A DNA stretch of 64,000 bases from positions 49,701,133 through 49,765,132 of the forward strand of contig CM061238.1 of the NCBI GenBank assembly GCA_030848705.1, read 5' to 3'. The notes beneath the pieces were generated by a model. The model was not told where the DNA came from and did no database searches. It was given only the letters and a program-made list of their open reading frames with translations. Source of the DNA: Heracleum sosnowskyi. Its lineage: Eukaryota; Streptophyta; Magnoliopsida; Apiales; Apiaceae. Positions 1 through 10,850 of this stretch are shown here, piece by piece (within the stretch, counting starts at the first letter, position 1; each line of letters starts with the position of its first letter). A program made the position numbers and the translations under genes.

Positions 1-327
1 TTGTTAGTATACGGGAATTCAGTCGAGCTCTGTTTGGAAGTTGTTGCATGATTTGAGATGTTTGCCTAATGAATGGTTTTGGTCAGTCTAAAGGGGGTCC
101 TTGCATTTTCATATAGTTGCATTCATGTAGTTAGTTGCATTTGTAGTTGCATTGTTAGATGGATTTTGGGGGTACATTCGCTATAGGCCCTCACGAGACC
201 TTACTCGTCCACTAGGGCTGCCTAGGGGTTTAAAGGGCTTGTTGCATATGCCAAATGCAACCGTGATTACCTACGGAAGTGGTAGTTTGTTTATGCTCGA
301 GGACGAGCAACGGTTTAAGTTTGGGGG
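1..327 (+). mobile_element. 3' internal end of a Ty3/gypsy (Tat/Athila-like) retrotransposon
   Basis: This stretch precedes an LTR and ends in a purine tract (321-327, TTGGGGG) that fits a polypurine tract. The last part translates as LEDEQRFKFGG just before the PPT, a phrase I associate with the 3' end of plant Tat/Athila-type gypsy internal regions. The small open frame from 152 runs on into the LTR and is not a separate gene. The rest of the element lies upstream of the window. Lineage assignment is by recall of the family. Confidence 0.6.
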
Positions 328-540
328 TGTGATAAGTGGGTATTTTATTCACTTAGAACGTTTCCGTTTGGCTTAAAACGTGTGTTTGTACTCGAGTTGT
401 GGTATTCTTGATCTCTTTTAAGGGTATTGTGCAGGTATAGTTATCACAGGTGTGTTAGGAATGAAGTGAAGCAATTGGAATGTAAAATGGAGCTTAAATG
501 AAGAAAAGAAGAAAAAATCAGTTTGTTGGCCAGGGAGTAT

Positions 541-660
541 GGCGCGGCAGCGCCGTGCTAGTGCTTTGGGATGGCGCGGCAGCGCCGCAGAGAAAATGCT
601 GAACAGTGGATATGGCGCGGCAGCGCCGCAAGCCTATATAAACTTGGCGCGGCAGCGCCG
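541..660 (+). repeat. Four GC-rich palindromic boxes in the LTR
   Basis: The 15-mer GGCGCGGCAGCGCCG occurs at 541, 573, 614 and 646, spaced 32, 41 and 32 bp. Its arms GGCGC/GCGCC are perfect inverted repeats around a 4-5 base loop. The boxes are CpG-dense in an AT-rich LTR and sit about 100-220 bp upstream of the TATA-like box, where U3 control elements would be expected. Confidence 0.85.
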
Positions 661-760
661 AGATCTCTGGAGGGAATTTACTGTTTTAATTAAATTCCGA
701 TTTTTTTGAGGAAAAAGCTAAATAATTCCAATTCTATTCGAGTTGTTGCACCGGGAGGCT

Positions 761-769
761 TATAAAAAG
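761..769 (+). promoter_or_regulatory. TATA-like box of the gypsy LTR
   Basis: TATAAAAAG is followed by a purine-rich stretch beginning AAACAAACCCTAGAGAG, a plausible U3/R boundary. The position inside the LTR and the GC boxes just upstream support a promoter role; the transcription start is not determined. Confidence 0.45.
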
Positions 770-1861
770 AAGAAACAAACCCTAGAGAGAGGAGAGCGAG
801 GAGAGACATATCATATATCTACGGATTTCAAGCACGAAGAAGCGAGGAAGAAGATCAACTAAATTTTATTCTTGTAATCTTTCTAGTTTGTGGATGCTTG
901 GATTTGGTGTACTCTTAAAAACCCTTAATATTTATAATAGTTATAATTTGTTTTCTTCTATCATGTTTTCATTAGAACCCATGGTGACAATTAGTTTGAT
1001 TATGAACTAATTCGTTATCATGGGGTTTTAACGTAGTTATTCATGAAGTTTATTAGTTGAATTTCCTCGATGCCTATAGTGTGATTGATGTGATATCCTA
1101 TCATGGTTGTTTTAATTCGTTATAGGAGAGTAGCTAACTCCTTTAATTGTGTGTTAATTCTTATTGAAGCGAAAGTGGATTTAAGAGTTTAGAACTTGCC
1201 ATGCTAGCATAGGTTTATGCGTGAGAATATCATTCGTAATTAGTGTCGTAACTCTAACCGTTTTATGACGACTATGTGATCAATTGAATGCTTATACTTA
1301 ACCCATTATGTTTTCAATCTTTATAGACATATAAGGACTAAGCATAATTGGGAGACTAAGTGATTTCTATCTTAATTGTGGATATTATTTAGGATGGTAT
1401 TGGTACAACGAAAGTTGGCTTATATCAGTTTTGTGTGTTCGATCAGGTATTACAAATCACATAAAAGGGCTAGAGAATTGAAGACTTTAGATGGATTGTT
1501 TAATGAAGTTGAAATCCCATGTTTCATTCATATAAGAAAATCAATATAATTCTCAGTTTCAGTAGTGATAATTAGTCATAATTCTTAGATAAATTTTAGT
1601 GATAATCAAAACCACTTTGTTAAGTGTTTTAGCATCGAATAATAATCATACATTGGTGAGTGAATTAACTAGACAAACAACGAGTCCCTGTTGGAACGAA
1701 CCTTATTTGCTATCTGTATTACTTGAGATCACGTGCACTTGCGTGTTGAGTTTGGTCGTAACAGCCGTATACTAAGGCCTTCTTTCAAAGACTTGATTTA
1801 AAAATGCTAAGTTGGAATATTACCAACCCTAGATGAGCGGGAACTTGTGAACCCTATGAGG

Positions 1862-1873
1862 GAAAACTTATTC
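1862..1873 (+). repeat. SINE target-site duplication, left copy
   Basis: The 12-mer GAAAACTTATTC is repeated exactly at 2089-2100, on the other side of the SINE. Confidence 0.9.
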
Positions 1874-2088
1874 AGGTCAAATAACCTCTTGGTCACAGGT
1901 TCGAATCCCAGGGAGGGGGACGAATTTGTGATTATGCCTCCTGGGGCAGAGCTTGTCGCTTAATTGCGGTTTACCTTGGTTCACGTAGTTTGCAGGCTAT
2001 TACGTGAGCCCGTGGGGTTTACCCAGTGCGCACCCGAAGGGTAGCGGCTGCGGGTTCCCTACGATAAAAAAAAGAAAAAGAAAAAAAA
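1874..2088 (+). mobile_element. tRNA-derived SINE (plant Au-like), 5' truncated
   Basis: The 215-bp unit carries a Pol III box B (GGTTCGAATCC, 1898-1908) only 24 bp from its start, so box A appears lost and the copy is probably 5' truncated. The 3' half holds the conserved plant SINE block with TGCGCACCCGAAGGGTAGCG, followed by an A-rich tail (2065-2088). Perfect 12-bp direct repeats flank it (1862-1873 and 2089-2100), as expected for target-primed reverse transcription. It is non-coding and would depend on LINE proteins. A functional tRNA gene is excluded by the poly-A tail and the TSD. Confidence 0.88.
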
Positions 2089-2100
2089 GAAAACTTATTC
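2089..2100 (+). repeat. SINE target-site duplication, right copy
   Basis: Exact repeat of 1862-1873, directly after the A-rich tail. Confidence 0.9.
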
Positions 2101-2474
2101 TGAAATTCTGAAGTGGTGTTGCTTGCCCTTCAAGTATTCCGTTTTTCACCTTGCACCTATGCAAACCTTGTTATCCTTTCTTGTTAATGCGATCATCTGA
2201 TCCATTCCCTGATTCGAATTCATATATGATGTGCATGATTTAGTTTACTTCCTTCAAGTACAAGGCTTATCTATTATAAGTACATGTTCGAAGGACTTGA
2301 ACTATTTCTGTCAGAAGTTGATAAACCCTTGTTTTCTTCATTTATGAACTTCACCTTGAATTCTTCTTAAACTTGAACTTGACTCTCTTGTCATTTACCA
2401 GATTGGTAAACCTTAATTAATTCTTCCATAATGTGATGATTTGAACTATTGAGGCCATCTAGAGCCTGTTCTTT

Positions 2475-2775
2475 GAACCCTACTCTATATTTACTTGTTA
2501 CCCTTTCTGTTGATATCATATTGTCTGTTTCATATCAGATTCAATCTTGTTAAACATGTTATGGTTTATTCTATGAACCCTACTCTATATTGAATTGTTA
2601 CACTTTCTGTTGATATCATATTGTCTGTTTCATATCAGATTCAATCTTGTTAAACATGTTATTGTTTATTCTATGAACCCTACTCTATATTGACTTGTTA
2701 CACTTTCTGTTGATATCATATTGCCTGTTTCATATCAGACTTAACCTTGTTGAGCATGTCATTGTTTATTCTTCA
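2475..2775 (+). repeat. Tandem repeat, 100-bp unit, three copies
   Basis: GAACCCTACTCTATATT recurs at 2475, 2575 and 2675, and each copy continues through CTGTTGATATCATATTG and CATATCAGA to a variant of CATGTTATTG. Copies 1 and 2 are nearly identical; copy 3 has diverged towards its end. It lies inside LTR-1 and is non-coding. Confidence 0.88.
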
Positions 2776-4342
2776 TTGTTATCCCAGTTGTTGCATCGAT
2801 CTCGTCGATATTTATGATGTTGTTACTTGCCATGTGTACTCCCCATTGTTGTGTCGATCTCGTCGATACTAGATTATATTGCTATCCCTTTATTGATTCT
2901 TCATAATTGAACTGTTTCCTGGAACGTGAGTTTTCCAGCAATTGTTGTATTAGGTTGTCGATTCTTCCGACACCTGATTGTCGAAGTAAGGTTGTCAATT
3001 GTTCTGACACCTGACGTATATAATATAGAATTGGAATGTTTTTAAAAATGGACCAATTATTGGTCGGGCCATTTATGGTCGATGTAATTTAGGCCCAGAT
3101 TGGCCTTGGATCCGTAGAGGACTATGCATGAGCTCGTCTGGGGTTGTTGCGTGGCTAGCCAGCAGCACAACCTTTGATTTGATAAAATGTGAAAATCCAA
3201 TTCTAGAATAAGTTCTTATTTCTGAAATGAGTTACATCCATATGTTTTGTTCTTGTGAGTTATGACCTGATTCTCAGGTTTATTCGTTGCGTGAAGTTGT
3301 TGGTTCGTTGATTAATAATAGTGGTTTCAATCTTGCTGAAATCACTTACTCTTAATACATTTGGATTCCAAATAGTCGAAATCCACTTCCTTGATTCCAT
3401 TGGCAGTCGTGAGATATCTATCTTGATGAGTTTTATTCATACCGCATATCCAGTCGGTACCATGTTGAAGTCTTGAAGTGCGTTCCTTATTCCTTGACCG
3501 AGCGTGTTGGCTCATTCGTACCCCTTGATTATTCTAACCTTCCAGAGTTGTTGGTTTCAGAAAATGTTGTGAATAGATCTGTTATCTTCAAAACTAGTAT
3601 TTTTGTACAAACTATGGTCTTGAAGACGTATGAGCTATATTTATTTCATATTTTCTACTTACTATTGTAGTTATTGTTGATTCGGTCGCCGTAACGACCA
3701 ATATAAATCTTTTTGTGTTTTAAACTATTCAATAGCGAGAAGAAGAATGAGAAATTGTGGTAAATTACCAAACTTGTTTTGAAAATATTAGAGATTACAA
3801 ATGTTTAAGCCAAAGGCTTGTTTATTTGAAAATCCAAAGTTTATTTTGGAAACCTTTCGTATTATATTTAATAATGCGCTTGCTGAGCAATTCATTCGCT
3901 CATACTTGTTTTATTTATATATATTTTAGCCTGCCAGAAAGAAGGTGTATTGGCGAGAGTTGTCCGCGTAGCTGATCAGAGATGGGGAAAGATATTAGCG
4001 TAAAGACGTTTTGATCCAGAGCATTGGAGTTAGTGATAGGTTGTATATAGATGTTTTCTATTGAATAAGATATTGTATAAGAGTAGTGGCCTGGTATACT
4101 TCTTATCGAAGTTATACTAGTGTTTTAGATTGTATGTAAAGAGAATGGTTGTAAAGAGGAAAATTTTTATGTAATGAAATTTTGGATTCTTGTTTCTAGC
4201 ACTATAACCTTTAAAGATTCTTGGTAGAGTTGGGGTCACATATATTATTATTATTGTGTTGATTTTATATTGAACAGGTTGTTTGGATTAAGAGTGTAGT
4301 GTGACGACCAAATCATTTGACCCCGGATTTGGGGGCGTTACA

Positions 4343-4596
4343 TATCCTCTGTCACAGAAATGACTGATGCTGAGAAGATTGAACTTCAGACCTTCCACAA
4401 TAGATACATCTTGAATGATAACATTTCCAAACTTCAAACATCCATATCCTCTGGTAATACCCTTGCTGTTATCTCCAAAGGTAACTCCTGGGCCGGCTTT
4501 CTCAACCACATTTGATAGCAGGGCTCTATCTCCGGTCATATGCCTTGAACAACCACTGTCAAGAACCCACATAACACGGTTTACCTGTTCCACACC
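4343..4596 (-). pseudogene. Element A pol fragment: aspartic protease
   Basis: The translation after a CAG/GG boundary (4597/4596) contains MWVLDSGCSRHMTG, the copia protease active-site motif with intact DSG, followed by the flap-like region and LLSISHFCDRGY. The frame then runs straight into LTR-1 sequence (PPNPGS...), so everything after the protease is cut off by the LTR. The protease would cleave the Gag-Pol polyprotein in virus-like particles. As it stands it cannot make a working product. Confidence 0.85.
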
Positions 4597-4613
4597 CTGC
4601 ATTATCAGATTGA

Positions 4614-6763
4614 TTAGTCTTTCCTCGGAACCCAAACTTGATTGGGTCTGGCATATTTAAAGAACTAGCCTTTGTCAGGCAAAACAACATTTTTAACTTT
4701 AACTACATAAACCTCTTTCACAAAAGAGCGTTTCCATTTATAGCCAGCCTTAACACATTTATGAGGAGGCTTAGGGATAAATGGATCCACTCTAGTCTTT
4801 GGAGGACTAGTAGTCTTAGATCTAACATGCTTCTTATTATTAACATGTTGACGTGGAGCAGTCTTATTATCAGATACATGCCTACTATTAAAATAAGCAT
4901 ACATAACATTGAAAGCACAAGACATGCAATTTTCCACACCACATGCTTTATGAGAAAGATTAGCAGCAGGCATGTTGGTTCTACGGTTGTTTTGATCCAC
5001 TTTATGAATGTCTGACTTAGTCTCCATTGCTGAAACAACTTTGACTGGTTTGTCAGATATACACTTATTGGACTGATCAAGATCAAAAGCACGATCCTCC
5101 ATACGTATCTCCTCTTCAATAATGATAGAGTATTCATTCAGAGGTTCTCCTTGGGACTCTCTAAAGAAAGGTTTATCAATACCCTTAAGCACATCTGGTA
5201 TACCCTTTTCTTCAGCACTGACTCTATTAGGGGTATTTATGCTTAATTCACCAATAGACTCATTATAGTCATAGCCTATGCTAACAAATTGACCAATAAC
5301 TAGTTTATTGATGATTTCTTTAGCAATCTTACAAGAGTTATAGTAAGCATTAGCCTTAACCTTAAGTTCACTAATCTAATCCTTAAGAATGGTTTCCAGT
5401 TGAATATAACATTTAACCCTATTCTCAAGAAATGCTATTTTCTTAGTAAGTTCATCCTGATTAACATGCACAAGTTTTAATTCTTTTACCTCCTTTTCAA
5501 GAGTTGTGTTCAAAAGAATTATTCTATCATTTTCTCTACGTGCACATGAAACAATAGTACTAAGATGATAGATCATTTCAGTATCAGTAAACTTTACCTC
5601 TGACATGAATGTTGATGAAGTGCTTGCCTCATTAGCCATTAAAGCTAGGTTTCCAATTTCACCTACTTCTTCATCACTATCAGTATCATCCCAACTCTTT
5701 CCTTCGGCCACATAAGCTTTCCCAATCTTATTCTTCTTGCTAGAATCAAATGAGTTCCTTCTCACTTGCTTTGGCTTTTTACATTCTGTAGCAAAGTGAC
5801 CCAACTCATTACAATTGTAGCACCTGATTGTGCTTCTTTCCACAGTTCCAGTTTTATAGCCACCCCTTGTTCTATTTGTAGATGAGGAACAACCTCTCCG
5901 AAACCTGGGCTTGAACTTAAGATTGGGATTCCTTCTGAATCTGAATTTGCCAAATTTCCTCACTATCATTGCCAAATCACCATCCTCCAGCTGATCAAGT
6001 TCTTCCAAAGAATAGAAGTCACCACCAGATTGATCAATGGATGTTAAGCCATATTCAGCATCAATAACATCCAAGTTAGAACTAGAAGGTTGAACAACGT
6101 ACACTTCCAGTTTTTGTGGGACTTCTGTTGTCAATGCAGTAGAAGTACCAACTTTCTTTCCAGTTCCATATATCTCCTTTTGTTGAATATGTTCCAGCTC
6201 ATAGGTTTTCAGAACACCATAGAGTCTTTTCAAAGAAATCTCTCCAAGATCTCTTGCTTCTCTAATTGCAGATATTCTGTGCTCCAAATGAATTGGAAGT
6301 GTCAGGAGGAACTTCTTGTTAATCTCCTTGATAGTATAGTGATCCCATTGAGATTCAGATCATTGATCAATTTGTTGTATCTCTCAAAAACCTCAGAGAC
6401 ACCTTCACCAGGGTTTGATGTGAAATGCTCATAAGAAGAGGTGAGAATTTCCAGCTTATTCTCTCTGACTTCCTCTGTCCCCTCATTGATTATCTCTATT
6501 GTGTCCAGGGTAGCATTCTCTTTCTCATCAGGAGTGTAGTCCTTGGGATCCTTAGGGTACATCCTAGCAGCTCTAGTGACAACATCATTCTCTATCTGCT
6601 CTTCCTCCACACTCATAGGAAGTTTAGGACCATTCTTCAGCACTCCTAGATATTTAACATTTGCAACTTGAAGAAACATGAGCATTTTCTTCTTCCACAT
6701 AGGATAATGCTCCTTGCTGAACATGGGAATTTTGATTGTACCAACTTTCCGAGTTGTAGACAT
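4614..6763 (-). pseudogene. Element A gag (UBN2-type nucleocapsid), broken
   Basis: The start MSTTRKVGTIKIP and the following PMWKKKMLMFL region are a copia gag N-terminus; the ATG at 6763 fits the start used in the sister elements. A frameshift near 6300 separates the first 153 codons from the rest. The second part carries one CCHC knuckle (CYNCNELGHFATEC, about 5826-5785) and a coiled-coil-like stretch around 5380-5560. In-frame stops lie at 5376-5378 and 4665-4667. The end reads NQVWVPRKD before a TAA at 4614-4616, the same W-V-P-K/R end seen in elements B and EG. Gag would coat the RNA genome. Confidence 0.85.
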
Positions 6764-6852
6764 TTTTGAGATTTTTAAAGAATAATAAAAATTTCAGAGT
6801 TTAAGAAAAAATCTCAAAACAATTGGATCTTTGATTTGTATATCAATCAAAA

Positions 6853-6866
6853 GGCTCTGATGCCAA
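6853..6866 (-). other. Primer-binding site of element A (initiator tRNA-Met)
   Basis: On the minus strand TTGGCATCAGAGCC follows the LTR end after one base. It differs by one base from the usual TGGTATCAGAGC complement of initiator tRNA-Met seen in element C and in the gypsy element. Confidence 0.8.
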
Positions 6867-6867
6867 T

Positions 6868-8164
6868 TGTTAGGTCCTGATATGTTTGTAGAAGGGGGGT
6901 TGAATACAAACAGTACCGTTTAATCGAATTTGTATTGTTGAAGATTTAACAATTACAATAACAAATTTACTACGGAATAAAATGAAACAAGATTCAAGTT
7001 AAATAAAACTCTATTGAACTTGAAGGGTGTTACAAATCAGTGTACATATTACAGAGTTCTTGTTAAAACAAATCTAGAATAAATTCGACATGAATTTATC
7101 TATATTTGTAATAAAAGGATCGAATACTAAAAAGTAGTTCGATATAATTTCTAGGGATTATGATCCGCTAGATTGTCAAAGCAATACAAGTAATTGAATT
7201 CTAGTGGATTGGATATAACATTAATGGCTAGAATTTATTACAAGGATTTAAATGAAGCTTTGCAGTTGGTTGAATGTAAATGGTAGAAGAAAGGAATTTG
7301 ATGCTTTGTTCTTTCTGTCTTTTTCTTGTGTAATTGATACTACCTCTTTTTGATCACTCACTTGTATTTAAACAAGTCACAAGATCATTTTGCACGCGCC
7401 AAAAACAAACAACCGGATTTTATACTGGTAGTACTATCCAATATACTTGGTAGTACTATCGGTAGTACTATCCAATTATATTGGTAGTACTATCGGTAGT
7501 ACTATCAAGGGATAGTACTACTAGTATAAACTGGATAGTACTGCTAGTACTAATTAGAATTAGAATTAATTCTATTTTAATTTATTTACTTAATTGATTT
7601 AATAAATGAATTAATTCTAAAAGAATTAATTCATAGATTAAATAAATTAAGTTATTGACTTAAATAATTCAATAAATTAATTAATTCTTGAGAATTGATT
7701 TATACATAAAATTACTTAAGATCTAGATTGATTAATTTAATATATGAATTAATTCTGAAAGAATTAATTCATAGATTAAATTAATTATCTTATAGAATAA
7801 ATTAACAGAGAATTAAAACTAATTCTAAGAACCACTTAAATTGATGACGAACTTCCACTGACTGACGTTGACACTCCATGTACTGTCTGGTTCATGAGTG
7901 ACTAACTTTAATGACTGTTCTTCATCCTTTGACTTTAAGCTGAGGTTCCTTCTTCTTCTACTTAAACAAAGGACTGTAACCTGTACTTTTCTCCGTCACA
8001 ATTCTGAAATCTCTGTCACTTTTAAACAGTTCCACTTCCTTGAATACTTCATTGAGGCTTGATCAATAAATTGAACTTCTTTCAAATGTAGAATTACTTC
8101 AAGTCTGTAGATGACTTTAATCTTCATTCTTTGACAGATATAACCTTGTGAGATTCCTGTGACA
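6868..8164 (-). mobile_element. 5' LTR of element A
   Basis: On the minus strand it starts TGTCACAGG (8164) and ends CCTAACA (6868), about 1.3 kb. It contains the GAAGGGGGGTTGAATA block near its 3' end (about 6893, plus strand) that is shared with the EG, H and B LTRs, and a palindromic array at 7427-7551. AT-rich direct repeats fill 7551-7810. Confidence 0.85.
7427..7551. repeat. Palindromic GGTAGTACTATC array in LTR A
   Basis: GGTAGTACTATC and close variants recur about seven times, several back to back; the core TAGTACTA is self-complementary. It lies in the U3 half of the LTR. Known Sireviruses carry palindromic repeats in U3, so a cis-regulatory role is plausible. Confidence 0.8.
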
Positions 8165-8186
8165 TTTGATTTTTATTATTTACTTA

Positions 8187-9719
8187 TTACATCTTAATTA
8201 AAGTTGAGTAGAATCCTCGGTGTTTACAAATAGACCTAGACATATGCATTTCAGATGGAGAATCAAGAATAGATGTGTGAATCATATCCACATCCAAAGA
8301 GAGAGTAGGTGAGATTGGAGTTTCTGTTTCAGTTTGAATAGTTAAAGAATGGGGCTGTGACTCCACATTTACTAGAGCCACATCAAACTGAATTTGTGAT
8401 GGTGCCATTGACACTGTGTGTGATCCATGTGCAACCCCAGATGTTTTAGACTTCTTTCTCCTTGCATAGGCCTTGGATGTATCTCTGGGGCTTCTGGTGT
8501 CCCTATCCCTCTTGTGTTCTGTTCCTGGTTGGGGACTGTTTTCAATAGCAACATCCTTTTGGGAGGATGCCACTAGGGATGTGAAAAATTCCTTTTCAAC
8601 CACTGCATCTTTTTGAGAAGATACGGAGTGGCTAGGATAGGACACACTTATCTCACCCTCCTTGTTCTTGGGGTTTCTTTGATTATCACCTCTTCCCCCG
8701 CCACTCACTACCTCCTTCACACTCCCCTCAAGGGTTTGGCTAGTTTTTACAACAGGTACCTTTTGAGAAGCACCTAAGGTTGGCTTTCTGGATTTTGATT
8801 TAGGAATTCTAGAGGTGGCCACTTGGGTAGGAGGCTGTTGGACAGGTCCAGCCTCCATGGTGGCACTGGAAATCAAAGAAATGACAATAGAGGAAAGAAT
8901 AGTTGAGGAGATTACCTGACTCACCTGTGCCTCTTGAGCTGCATTGAATATTGGTGGATACACCAATTGAACCTCCTTATTGTGGTTCAGCCTATTCAAG
9001 TCCTCAAGGACTATCTTATTTTGAACCCAACACTCCTTGGAGTTTGCAGGGAATTGGATCACCAGGTTACTCTCTACATGGTTAGCTAGCAACATGATAA
9101 ATCTAGCATAATAGACATTCTTACTTCTAGATGCTTTATTTCCTAGTTTAGCTCTTAGTTCAAACAGAATTAAGGATCCTAGGTTATAAAAGCTATCATT
9201 CAAAAGCATGTAAGCAATGTCGAGCATAGAAAAAGTAACAGCGTCATAGTTGCTAATTTTACCAGAGAAACCCTTAAGAATGGCATCAAAGAAAAAGCTC
9301 CATTCTTTGACCATGCCTCTTCTCTGGATCTTACTTAGATTACCCGTAGGGAAAGCATAGTTAATTGAGTTCAGCATGTTTACAACATCAGTATCACTAT
9401 GCTTTTCTAACCTATTGTTTTCAGGCAAATTTAAGCAAGCAGTAATAATATCACTATTTATCACATATTCCTTACCTTGAAGAACAAAGGTGATTGTAGC
9501 ATTGACAGAATCGAACACAGCAGATTCCCAAATTGCTTCAATTACCTCAAGGTATAGTTTGGGGGCTTCGAACATAGCCTTTGAGAGCTTGCAGTTCTGG
9601 AGAAACCTCATCATAGTGTGATATGATGCATTTTTCTCTTCGAAATCCACCAAAGCAGTAAAGTTGTTCTTCTCATATGTGAACCCAGTGAGAGACATAG
9701 TCTTGTTGGTTGGTGCCAT
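8187..9719 (-). pseudogene. Fragment F: N-terminal half of a Sirevirus 3' ORF (env-like)
   Basis: The ATG at 9719 opens MAPTNKTMSLTGF and reads about 511 codons without a stop. It carries the N-terminal module shared by all 3' ORFs here (KEWSFFFDAILKGF, then DIAYMLLNDSFYNLGS), an acidic/serine-rich linker, and a basic cluster YARRKKSKTSG that resembles a nuclear localisation signal. The C-terminal module is missing; the frame ends a little before the LTR of element A (8164). It is about 85-90% like the EG copy at 17460-22449. No signal peptide or transmembrane segment is evident in the ATG-initiated protein. Its upstream spacer stops at 9835, where element EG begins. Confidence 0.8.
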
Positions 9720-9835
9720 TGTAGTAAGGCTTGGAATTACAAAGAGATTTTTTCTTTGAGAGAGAAGAAGAGTTCTTGTCTTAGTGAATTTTGGAAAATG
9801 ATATAAAATGATTAACTGAGAGTAAAAATCAATTT
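9720..9835 (-). mobile_element. Fragment F: spacer upstream of the 3' ORF
   Basis: This matches the EG spacer at 22450-22570 (TTAGTGAATTTT..., GAGAGTAAAA). It ends exactly at the EG LTR start, so EG appears to have inserted into F; the flank 9831-9835 (aattt) is the expected TSD copy. Confidence 0.65.
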
Positions 9836-10840
9836 TGTTATTCCTAGACACTGAACCGAGATTGTAGAAGGGGGGGGGGGGGGGTTGAATACAATCTTGA
9901 AAAATCTTTTCGATTCTTGATAGTGAGAATGTGAAAATTAAAACAAGAACAGAAACACAAATAAGATGACACAAGAATTAAAAATTCAGGTGGATTGTTT
10001 TTGTCCACATGAGAGATTTATATTGAAGAAATCTCTGTGATGTTTATGAATAAACACACAGATGCAAATACACAACTCTAGCTTCAGCAATTTACAAAGG
10101 ATATTGCTTTGTGCTCTCTAAATTGCTAAAACCTGATTTCTTGATTCTAGAGTTATGCTACTACTTGGTTATATAACCCAAGTTTACAAAGATATTTGAA
10201 CAGCTAATAATACAAAAAGTACATCTGTTCAGAATCCTTGTTTCTCCATTTCGAGAAGTGGTCTGTGTTTATAGCTTGCCCTTCTTGGCTGATTGTCTTT
10301 TATGGAAATGTTACCTTTGACCATGCAAACAGAATGTTGCTTTCTTCTTGTGATCTTTCCAGAATTACTGGCTTCCATGCTCTCCGTAGTTTGTCAACCC
10401 ATGTGCTCTGACATCGCTGTCCCTTTCACAAGTACAGAGTGTATCCGTAGAAGCTACCTGATTTGTATCCGTTGATAGTGTCTTGATCAACCAGTACTGC
10501 TATTCGCAGACAGTATAATATCCACATCCGTAGAAGGCTAATTAAGTTATCCGTAGACAGTCAATTTCACTTATGCAGAATTACAAGGCATCAACTATTT
10601 ACAATTAGCCTCCCTATTCTTCATATCTATTGATAGTCAACGTGACTCATTTAACCTATCAAGACTACTTCAACTTCAACATCAAAAATACACAAGCATG
10701 TTACATTGAGTCTTATCCTTAGATAAGCTTCCCATCTACGGATAATGCAGGAGCATACTATCTGTTGATGGCTACATTTACTTGTACAATTTTTACTAAG
10801 TTAATTTGGTTTTCATCAAGAAACAACATAGTTCCTAACA
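9836..10840 (-). mobile_element. 3' LTR of copia element EG
   Basis: Plus-strand ends TGTTATTCC...CCTAACA; about 1.0 kb. It is followed at 10841 by ATCTCCCCCA, the reverse complement of a PPT, which fixes the element on the minus strand. The GAAGGGGGGTTGAATA block is present but its G run has grown to 15 (9870-9884). ATCCGTAG or its complement CTACGGAT occurs at about 10445, 10534, 10550 and 10735. Confidence 0.88.
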
Positions 10841-10850
10841 ATCTCCCCCA
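10841..10850 (-). other. Polypurine tract of element EG
   Basis: TGGGGGAGAT on the minus strand, directly before the 3' LTR; it would prime plus-strand DNA synthesis. Confidence 0.8.

Larger units (their letters stand above)
328..1763 (+). mobile_element. 3' LTR of the Ty3/gypsy Tat/Athila-like element
   Basis: It starts with TGTGATAAGTGGG right after the PPT and ends with GGTCGTAACA at 1763, giving TG...CA ends and about 1.44 kb. A TATA-like TATAAAAAG lies at 761-769, downstream of four GC-rich palindromic boxes (541-660). The upstream LTR and TSD are outside the window, so neither insertion age nor target duplication can be read. The next five bases (gccgt, 1764-1768) are the expected TSD copy. 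Confidence 0.7.
1764..4342 (+). mobile_element. Chromovirus-type (Tekay/Del-like) gypsy LTR, LTR-1, probably truncated at left
   Basis: The right end reads GATTTGGGGGCGTTACA at 4342, the reverse of the TGTRACRCCCYCC start seen at 26459, 43991 and 47250, so this is an LTR in sense orientation. Positions of about 3030-3190 match, in inverted orientation and at roughly 85% by eye, 44510-44675 and 47765-47935 in the gypsy LTRs further right. The left edge abuts the Tat/Athila-like LTR and no TG start or matching TSD (tatcc, 4343-4347) was found. Apart from the SINE and the tandem repeat it holds no coding sequence. Confidence 0.6.
4343..8164 (-). mobile_element. Ty1/copia (Sirevirus-like) element A, 5' part
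   Basis: Reading on the minus strand: 5' LTR (8164-6868), PBS, gag and the beginning of pol (protease), then a cut where LTR-1 begins at 4342. Integrase, RT, 3' ORF and 3' LTR would lie to the left but are not in the window. The five bases outside the LTR (8165-8169, tttga) should be its TSD; the partner copy is not visible. Confidence 0.85.

Noticed and set aside
152..376. Small open frame at the left edge
   Set aside because: It runs across the PPT into the LTR, so it is the tail of a retroelement internal region and not a gene.
1874..2064. tRNA gene (box B sequence)
   Set aside because: The 3' SINE block, A-rich tail and 12-bp TSD identify a SINE; box A is missing.
2475..2775. CRISPR-like array
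   Set aside because: Plant DNA, three head-to-tail 100-bp units without distinct spacers.
3473..3975. Short plus-strand open frames in LTR-1
   Set aside because: No domain, no conserved start, AT-rich LTR context.
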